This document shows positions 55,246-61,682 of a stretch of DNA of 61,682 bases, in pieces. Source of the stretch: Scleroderma bovista (taxonomy: Eukaryota > Basidiomycota > Agaricomycetes > Boletales > Sclerodermataceae); NCBI GenBank assembly GCA_037178675.1, contig JAYMGJ010000363.1, forward strand, positions 1-61,682. The letters run 5' to 3'. Within the stretch, counting starts at the first letter, position 1. Every line of letters starts with the position of its first letter. Both the position numbers and the translations under genes were made by a program. The notes beneath the pieces are model-generated. The model saw only the letters and a program-made list of their open reading frames with translations, did not search any database and was not told the origin of the DNA.

Positions 55246-55767
55246 TTTCTCACTATCTTAATGTTCTCGCAGCTGCACCTCAACCGCCATACCATCACCT
55301 CACTTCTGCCGCTTCCTGCTGTCATTTTTTCTGTCGGTGGTCGTGCCTATTGGCTTTGGGAGCCCCCTTCATTCCCCTGTATAGGTATTGTAGTGTAGGT
55401 TGTAGCATCCAACTCAGTGGATCCGATGGGAACCGAATAGAATTGGTCGTGTTCTGGTCAAATCAGTGTGAATTTGGCGAGATCAGATTGATGCAAGCAA
55501 AATCTGCTGAGAGTAGATGTGGGCCGATACTGTCCTATCCTATACTATGAACAGAGAGGTAACTACTATCCGTCGAAATCGGACGGTATCTGATTGTAAG
55601 TACTGAAATCCTATAGTGTTTGATGTCGACCTGCCTCCCCACGCAGAATATCCATTCACTCCTGTTCGCATCTGATCACATTGGACATTTTGCTTACCAA
55701 TTGAACTGCTCTGATCTCGTCTGACTGGAACCGCCCAGGTCTGACACAGTTTTCACTGGGCCTCACC

Positions 55768-56110
55768 ACCTGTGTCGTTGATGTGGCCACTGATGACAAT
55801 GACAACGACCCCACCACCAGGTCGATGTTGCCACCAACGACAATGCCATCATTGTCTCCACCACCATCCATGTCATCATCATCGACAACTCCACCCTCAA
55901 TGTCATTGACATGGCCACCAATACTGACAATGATGACAGCCACCATTGCCACCACTGGCATCATCAACCACCAATGTGACAACAACATCCAACAACACAA
56001 CCACCACCCAGCTGCCTCGACAATGTGGCCACCACCAGCGATGACAATGACTCCATCACCACCATCAACAACGTGACCACTACCGACACTGACCCACTAC
56101 CATTCACCAC
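55768..56110 (+). repeat. CA-rich low-complexity tract and possible 3' end
   Basis: The ACC/GAC/AAT triplet tract is the continuation of 47930-48254 across the Plavaka insertion. It is followed by AT-rich DNA with AATAAA at 56192, resembling a polyadenylation signal. Confidence 0.55.
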
Positions 56111-56539
56111 CCCATGTCAATGATCACCCGATGACAACAGCAGTGCAATTTATTTAATGTAGTATTTAGTCTATGTTATACACCTTAGTACAATAAAAAT
56201 TATTTGTTTTAATGGCTGTTTTTTTATTGACATGTTATTACTACTATACTACTGACACTGGATTGACCCAGTGTGAGCATGTGGACAGCTTTGGTGGTGT
56301 TCACAGGCAGGGATGAATAGGTATTAATCCTTTTTTTTGTGGACAAGTGATATCATTATGTAGCCACTGATAAGTCAAGTTCTACATAATACAGTATATT
56401 GAAAGACCCAGTTGGGCTTTTGTCTGAGGGAAAATGCTCTTAAGACTTATGCACCACCCAAGGGTCCCCAGTGAGCAGAGGGTCATGGCAGCCTGATACC
56501 CACTAAAACCTCTGGTAGGTTTGGCTTGGTCTGAATGAG
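56111..56539. other. Interval with no recognised gene
   Basis: AT-rich DNA, an AATAAA at 56192 and two short T-runs. A minus-strand frame here is the complement of family W coding sequence and is not a gene. Confidence 0.45.
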
Positions 56540-56955
56540 TGAGGGGGTGTTCTCCACCCCCAGCAAAACACCAGTGTTCCTTGTCATTGCCTTGCATGAT
56601 CCTCCTCTCTGAGGTTGGAAAGTTCATGCCTTCCCCAAAGGCACTTTTTGTTCTTGATTTTCCCCCCCCGCTGTCCCTTACTTCATGCTGTGCTATCTTG
56701 CCTCTCACCCTACCACCTGGTCTTGGTCGATCAGGGCCGGCGCTGGCAAGTCCTTCACCATTCCAACTGTCCCTACCTCTTGTGCGAAGGACAGTCCCAA
56801 GGTGATCCTCTGGATTGTCTCCATCTTTCACAGCTTTAAGTCCCAGCTGTCTCCCCAGGCCTTGGACACTGAGACTGGCTGGGTCTTGCCCAGCTACATC
56901 CGTGTTTATCAGAACAACATGCTGCTTCATCTCAGGTCGCAGTGGGCCCAGTGGG
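56540..56955 (+). pseudogene. Repeated coding family W, copy 3
   Basis: The plus strand encodes the W core: KHQCSLSLPCMILLSEVG near 56560, then GAGKSFTIPTVPTSCAKDSP, ILWIVSIFHSFKSQLSPQAL and GWVLPSYIRVYQNNMLLHL to about 56935. A frame change near 56640 separates the two parts. It is cut on the right by the copia LTR. Same order as copies 1 and 2 but on the other strand. Confidence 0.6.
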
Positions 56956-57147
56956 CCCACCTATATTATATAAGCGGTGGACGCTGTTTATATACAACAA
57001 ATAGTGTGATGCATGACTGTGACACGTGACGTGTGACATGTAACATCTACTCTAAAGAGGACTATTACTAAGTCTACACTAATATGGGTCGCAGTCTTGT
57101 GCGCACTTCGTCGACGGTTTACGCCGGGTGCATGTGCGACTTCAACA
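56956..57147 (-). repeat. 3' LTR of a copia element (left end uncertain)
   Basis: On the minus strand it begins TGTTGAAGTCGC at 57147, next to the polypurine tract GCGAGGGGGAG (57148-57160). TATATAAAC and TATATAAT lie near 56990 and 56970. It merges into family W sequence at about 56955. Confidence 0.65.
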
Positions 57148-57193
57148 CTCCCCCTCGCTGTGCTGCACGTAGAGCACTTCAGTGAATAAGGCG

Positions 57194-59620
57194 CTAGATG
57201 CTGCCAGAGGGAAACTGTAAGCCTAGTTGAGCTCTGAACTTCGCGAATTTCTCGCGGGGTAAGTTCTTGGTGAGCAGATCGGCGGGATTCTCAGCACCAT
57301 CAATAAAGAATAATTCCACGTTACCTTTCGCGACTGACTCGCATATTCCGTGGTAGTGAATGTCAATGTGCTTGGAGCAAGGCTCCGTTACAGGGTTGGA
57401 TGCCATGAATATGGACCCTTGATTATCACCACAAATCAGGATAGCTTTCAGCTTATAGCCGAGCTCACCGAGTGGACTCCGAATCCAGGTAACTTGGTGA
57501 GCGCAATCGCTCAAAGCCATGTATTCAGCCTCAGTGGACGAGTACGCAATAGTTTTCTGCGCGCGAGAAGTCCAGCTGATCAAGCCATCTGCAAGCTTAA
57601 GGTAGAAACCTGTTTGCGAGAGGTGAGAGGTAGGGTCTGATCCCCAATCTGAGTCCATGCATGCAATCAGGCCAGCACCGGATCCACCATTGTACACTAG
57701 GGAGTAATTAGGTGTACCAATCAAGTAGCGACAGATATAAAGCGCTTTGGACAGGTGGTCCTGGGATGGGTTCGCGGCATGGTGCGAGAGATGGGTGACT
57801 GCAAAGGCAATGTCAGGCCTAGTGCCTAACATAAGGTACAGGAGGGACCCAATAACCGTCTGGAAATGGGAGCAGAGTTCTGCATCAACAGGCTCTGTAT
57901 TTTTGGTGGCATAGTAGCCAGCCGGCAGTGGGGTGCTTGCGGACTTTGCATTGAGCATGCTGCAGCGTTCGATGACCTTTTGTAGGTATGCGCATTGGTC
58001 CAAGTGGATAGCGTGACCCTTGCGAGTGATTCGCATTTGGAGGAACTCCTTAGGTTCTCCAAGGTCTTGGCACTCCCATTTGCACATGAACTGCGCTTTA
58101 ATGGCATCAACAACAGCCTTGTTAGGGCCGCAGAACAGAGCGTCGTCAACGTAGATAATACCAATGACAATGTTGGTGCCTTTCTTCTTGTAGAAGAAGA
58201 TGCCTGCTTCAGACTTAAGGCGCTCAAACCCGAGCTCTTTGAGAGACTCATCGAGTGTGCGCCACCAAGCTAGACTGGCCTGTTTGAGGCCATAGAGGGC
58301 ATGCCAGAGGCGGAGCACTTTGCGCTCTTGCCCAGGAACTGCAAACCCTTCGGGTTGTTCCATGTAGATCTCTTCGTTGAGCTTGCCATACAAGTAGGCA
58401 CTCCGAACGTCGAGTCCAGTAATGTACCAATTCTCAAGTGCGGCAAGCGCAAGCATGAGGCACACTGTTTCAAAGCGCACGACTGGTGAGAAGACCTGGT
58501 CGAAATCTAATCCCTCAACCATGGAGAAGCCTTTCACTACTAAGCGGGCTTTCTTGCGGCCATCCGACTTCACGTCGAAGACCCATCAATTCTTTATGAC
58601 CTTCCAGTCTCAGGGACGGTCAACTAGCTCAAAGACCTTGCACTTTCGCGGCACATCGAGCTCTTCTTGGCAAGCAAGTTGCCAGAGTTTCTGCTCAGCT
58701 TGGGGTAAGCGAGCGATGTCCTTGTAGGACCAATTGCGGACACTCTCATATTGAGGCTTGTGGGTTTCAAGGGCTTTGCCCATCAGGTATCGGACTAGGT
58801 TTGCTCCCCCTTCCTCGCACATCTTTTTGCACATCTTCCTCACTGGGTGTTGCAGAGGTGTCAGGGAAACCACCAGGGATAAGGGATATGGTCTGGTGTG
58901 TCCGGTTGTGGGGGCCTAGGGGCCTCACCCACTGTTTCTTGCCATCGAGAGGCACTTTCAATATCCCAGAGTTGCTCAACGGGATGTCGCCGCTCACCAT
59001 ACACGTTACTGGGGCGCAATGGTGCTCTACGTTCACGTTGGGGGCAGGCAGGGATATTAACTGCAGGGGGTCGTGGCACATTCTGGCAGCGTTCAGCTCG
59101 GCCAGGGCGCTGCGGTGCTGGAGGAGGTGGGTTTCTCGCCAGTGAAGGCGTTCTCGGTGCTGGTGGAGGCACTGGAGATGGCGTACGGGGAGGATTTATT
59201 TGATTAGGCTCTTCCTCAGGAGCCTGGGGTTCCTCGCGCTTTGGATTGTCATCCTGCGCTTGGGGATGTGGGTAGCCATGGTCGTGTTCCACATCATCAT
59301 CACTGTCGGTATCATCAGGGGAATTCCCTGGTCGATCAGTGGCTGGTTTCGGATTTGCCCTTCTGAAAGGGTTCTCGAGAGGTTCGTGCCTGTTTTTGGG
59401 GCAGCGAGGGAAATGATGCTCGTCAAAGACAGCGTGAGCAGCAGTGAACACTGCATTGGTGGAGCGCATAAACAAGAAATTGCGCTCATTGCCAGGGGCA
59501 ACACCGACATAAGTCATAAGCTCCAACTTGGGAGCCATCTTATTCGCTCTAGCTGTTGCTGGGAGGTACATCAGGAAAAACATTTTGCTATGTAGCATAG
59601 CCACTGAGGTACCGTGTCAC
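57194..59620 (-). pseudogene. Copia pol: integrase end, reverse transcriptase, RNase H
   Basis: The minus frame from 59604 gives the integrase C-terminal region (MYLPATARANKMAPKLELMTYVG..NERNFLF, AVFDEHHFP) and a long Pro-rich linker. RT follows with ARLVVKGFSMVEGLDFDQVFSPVVRF, LDVRSAYLYGKLNEEIYM, LYGLKQA and the catalytic IIYVDDALF, then RNase H with CMDSDWGSDPTSHLSQTGF, YSSTEAEYMAL and KHIDIHYHGICE. Stop at 57194. The 459-residue RT/RNase H frame is unbroken, the best preserved coding stretch in the window. A TGA at 58586-58588 splits it from upstream parts. Gag, protease and the integrase core are missing. Confidence 0.93.
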
Positions 59621-59834
59621 TTAGAGATGCCAATGTCATATGTCACATCCGGCAGGTGATTTGTAGCGCTGTCAAGCTGTCACCGCATGACACATAGCAC
59701 ATAGTCGCCGATATTGTTGATAGCGCCGCCCTAACAGCTCGTATAGTCATTGTAGCTGTCATTCACACTATGTATTCAATGTAGCCTGTATTGTTATTCA
59801 CCGGTATTCACGAATAAAGTCATTGGCATTAGTA
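59621..59834. other. Interval between copia and Plavaka fragments
   Basis: Contains TGACA-rich DNA (TGTCATATGTCACATCC) and an AATAAA at 59813. No gene or clear terminus. Confidence 0.4.
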
Positions 59835-60897
59835 CTACTGATCACATAAGGCAACAAATGTATCTAAATCAATATAAGAGTTAACATGGAATGCACTCGC
59901 CATCTCCAGGACATTATCCGACGACCAATCCGAACTAATGTGTTTGCCACACTGGCCTTGAAGATGGCATGGGCGCGCAAAACGATCGATGCTGATTACC
60001 AAGACATTGCGCCAATGGTTGCGCGTGGAGCGGGTGACGAGGAATTGGCCAGAAATTGGCTCACACCGATGGAGCGCCGTGAACCATTTGACATAGGCCA
60101 GTGGATGCGGGTAATGCCCAAGATGTCCTGGAAGCTTGAAAATGACGCACACTTGGGCGATACAGATCGCTTGCAGTCCAGTGCTCGTCAGTGCACACTC
60201 CTCGCGACAATGACACCAGGTACTTACCATCATGCGCAGAAAAAAAAGCCTGTCGATCTCCTTCGTCCCACACAAAAGCTGTATCAAATCTTGCGGGGGA
60301 TTCAGCCTTGTGACCACAGGCAGCCACCTTCGGCCTGGCACGAATCTTCTGCCAGACACTGCTGTGTCCTGTAACCACGCTAGGTGCACTTTCTACATAT
60401 AGCTGGCTGAATACGTTGAACTGATCCGATTCGACAGGAATCACAATGTTGTCTCGAGTCGTGCGGGAGGTGAGAAAATGTTTGAGTGCAGAGAGAAATT
60501 TGGGTGCCTTGTAGTCGGTTTGTAACTCCTGAATGGAAACCCCACGGCAGTAAGGGGCCTTCGCCACTTTGTAGCAGGCTCTCCCTAGTTAACCAGCTTT
60601 TTCAATGACTGCCAGGCGTGCAACATAAGTGCTACATACCTGATGGCATGGGATCCCCAGCCCCCTCATCCAGAGGGTCACCCATCCTAGAGTCAATGTC
60701 TGACCCGACAACCTCTCCGCTAGGCCTTCCATTGTTGGAATCTGTGCTTGCACAACGCCTAAGCTGTCTCCAGGCATGGTAGGCAGTTTTATGATAGATG
60801 GCCTCTTGGCGTTGAAGCCACAAGGCCATTTGTTCGACGTAGTCACGTTTGTTGCTCGCACGGTGGAGCAGGCCCAGAGTGACCTCGTCCAAAGATG
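59835..60897 (-). pseudogene. Plavaka-type transposase, C-terminal part (second element)
   Basis: Minus-strand exons: TLGLLHRASNKRDYVEQMALWLQRQEA (60897-60640); an intron GTATGT..AACTAG (60586-60639); then YCRGVSIQELQTDYKAPKFLSALKHFL, VESDQFNVFSQLYV, IRARPKVAACG and PARFDTAFV (60567-60230); a frame change; and the end QVCVIFKLPG, LAYVKWFTAL, RSTRNHWRNVLVISIDRFARPCHL and SDWSSDNVLEMASAFHVNSYI (60389-59835). This series is typical of the region after the catalytic core in Plavaka-like transposases. The core is missing. Confidence 0.65.
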
Positions 60898-61052
60898 ACC
60901 TGATCGTCTACCGAGGGTGGCTCTCGTGCTATACTATGCCTGCTGACTAAGGCTGTGCTCCCTGACCCCCCTACTCCATGTGCCCCCCTAAAAAAAATGA
61001 CGACGTCCGCGTCGTCTACAGCTGTGTGGTGTGTGGTATGATCTCAGATGTC
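60898..61052. other. Junction between Plavaka and gypsy fragments
   Basis: A run of seven A's in CCCCCCTAAAAAAAATGACG near 60990. No gene. Confidence 0.4.
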
Positions 61053-61682
61053 CTACGAGTCCCCATCTGTTTCCGTCTCTGGGTCTTCATCGTCCATCCT
61101 GCCACTGTCCTCTGTCTGTTCATCCGTATCTCTGTACACCTCTGTCCGTTGGTTTTCATCGCCACCGTTCTCGTCATCATCCTCTTCCTGTCTACTGACA
61201 CCTCTGTGCTCTTCTGTTCCCCTTAGTGTGCTTGTCTCTTCGCCCCCGCATGCTCCTTCTCTGCTTTCCGTGCCGTTGTCCTCCCTTAGTTGCTGTATAT
61301 AGGCTTGTTGTGCGTCATGTAGTCGCAAGCCCTCTTTGGGTGTGAATGCACGTAGGCGCCTTGCGTGGTATAGTCCTGGCAGTGGGGAGCCGGTTAGCGT
61401 TTCTATTTTGTACGAGTTACGCAGCTGTTCTGCCACTTGATGTGGTTGTGACCACTTGGGTAGTAGTTTTCGGTCCGTTTTGAATGTGTAGTCCAGGTCG
61501 TTGCGGTAGACCTGTACGAGTTGGCCTCTGGCAAATGCGACCTCGCCCGGGTGCCGTTGTAAGACACGCTTGTCAAACGCCGCTTTCTGTTTCAGCGCAT
61601 GTCGCACAGCTTCATCATACCCATCTAGTCGTTGTTGTGCGACATATGCCATATGTATTGCTGCTTGGATCGCGGTTGTCTG
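61053..61682 (-). CDS. Gypsy integrase C-terminus, running off the window
   Basis: The minus frame is open from the right window edge to a stop at 61053. Residues include YVAQQRLDGYDEAVRHALKQK and DKRVLQRHPGEVAFARGQLV, then QVYRNDLDYTFKTDRKLLPKWSQPHQV and GLYHARRLRAFTPKEG, the C-terminal integrase region of another agaricomycete gypsy lineage. About 90 acidic residues follow, rich in Asp, Glu, Arg and Thr, with no chromodomain. The stretch has no premature stop, unlike most retroelement genes here, so this may be a younger copy. Upstream domains lie beyond the window. Confidence 0.7.
   Translation of the reverse strand, partial: QTTAIQAAIHMAYVAQQRLDGYDEAVRHALKQKAAFDKRVLQRHPGEVAFARGQLVQVYRNDLDYTFKTDRKLLPKWSQPHQVAEQLRNSYKIETLTGSPLPGLYHARRLRAFTPKEGLRLHDAQQAYIQQLREDNGTESREGACGGEETSTLRGTEEHRGVSRQEEDDDENGGDENQRTEVYRDTDEQTEDSGRMDDEDPETETDGDS

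Larger units (their letters stand above)
48262..55760 (+). mobile_element. Nearly complete Plavaka transposon
   Basis: The ends are inverted repeats: CCCAGTGAAAACTGTG at 48262 and its complement ending at 55760, 20 of 21 positions matching. The heptamer CCTCACC flanks both sides (48255-48261, 55761-55767), probably the target duplication. It carries a transposase gene split by solo LTR X5, and a second spliced gene. Premature TGA codons in both make this copy inactive. The insertion lies inside a low-complexity tract. Confidence 0.85.

Overview
This window looks like a transposon graveyard from a filamentous basidiomycete, probably an agaricomycete. The evidence is Plavaka and KDZ transposase fragments, Ty3/gypsy chromoviruses, Ty1/copia fragments and short 45-60 nt introns with GTATGT/GTAAGT donors. 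I recognise no intact host gene, rRNA, CRISPR array or bacterial feature.

Layout. 1-14850: an old minus-strand Ty3/gypsy element (B) is split by a full-length gypsy element (A, 906-10532, TSD GCACC). A is itself split by a TA-flanked non-autonomous DNA element (N, 3490-5459), which holds a solo LTR of family D. A also carries a convergent accessory gene on the opposite strand. 14851-21696: solo LTR C, an LTR V copy, a plus-strand gypsy protease/RT remnant, a 1.6-kb strand-biased low-complexity tract, AT-rich DNA and a hAT-like element in another LTR C. 21697-28523: minus-strand chromovirus E, interrupted by a block with coding family W and a KDZ fragment. 28597-31740: an unrecognised broken gene (U) carrying three LTRs nested inside one another (X, Y, D). 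31818-36752: remains of gypsy element H (LTR plus accessory gene) and two head-to-head copia elements (K and K2), both with half-tRNA-Met primer-binding sites. 36755-41054: a Z repeat, hAT-like elements, a foldback structure and solo LTRs X, J and C. 41671-45509: coding family W again, low-complexity DNA and the gag of gypsy element G. 45510-48261: a CAGACC minisatellite and strand-switching low-complexity DNA. 48262-55760: a nearly complete Plavaka transposon with TIRs, a transposase gene split by LTR X and a second spliced gene. 55768-61682: low-complexity DNA, a third W copy, the 3' half of a copia element, a second Plavaka 3' part and a gypsy integrase end running off the window.

Three themes connect the region. 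Fifteen solo LTRs have perfect 5-bp target duplications, against one LTR-flanked full-length element. In six checked cases, reading across the insertion rejoins the host reading frame. The premature stops in otherwise recognisable genes are mostly TGA where family comparison expects Arg, as C-to-T decay of CGA would give. That fits cytosine methylation of a silenced region.

Sense strands of LTRs were set from TATA boxes or adjoining genes. Family assignments come from motif recognition only; no database search was run.
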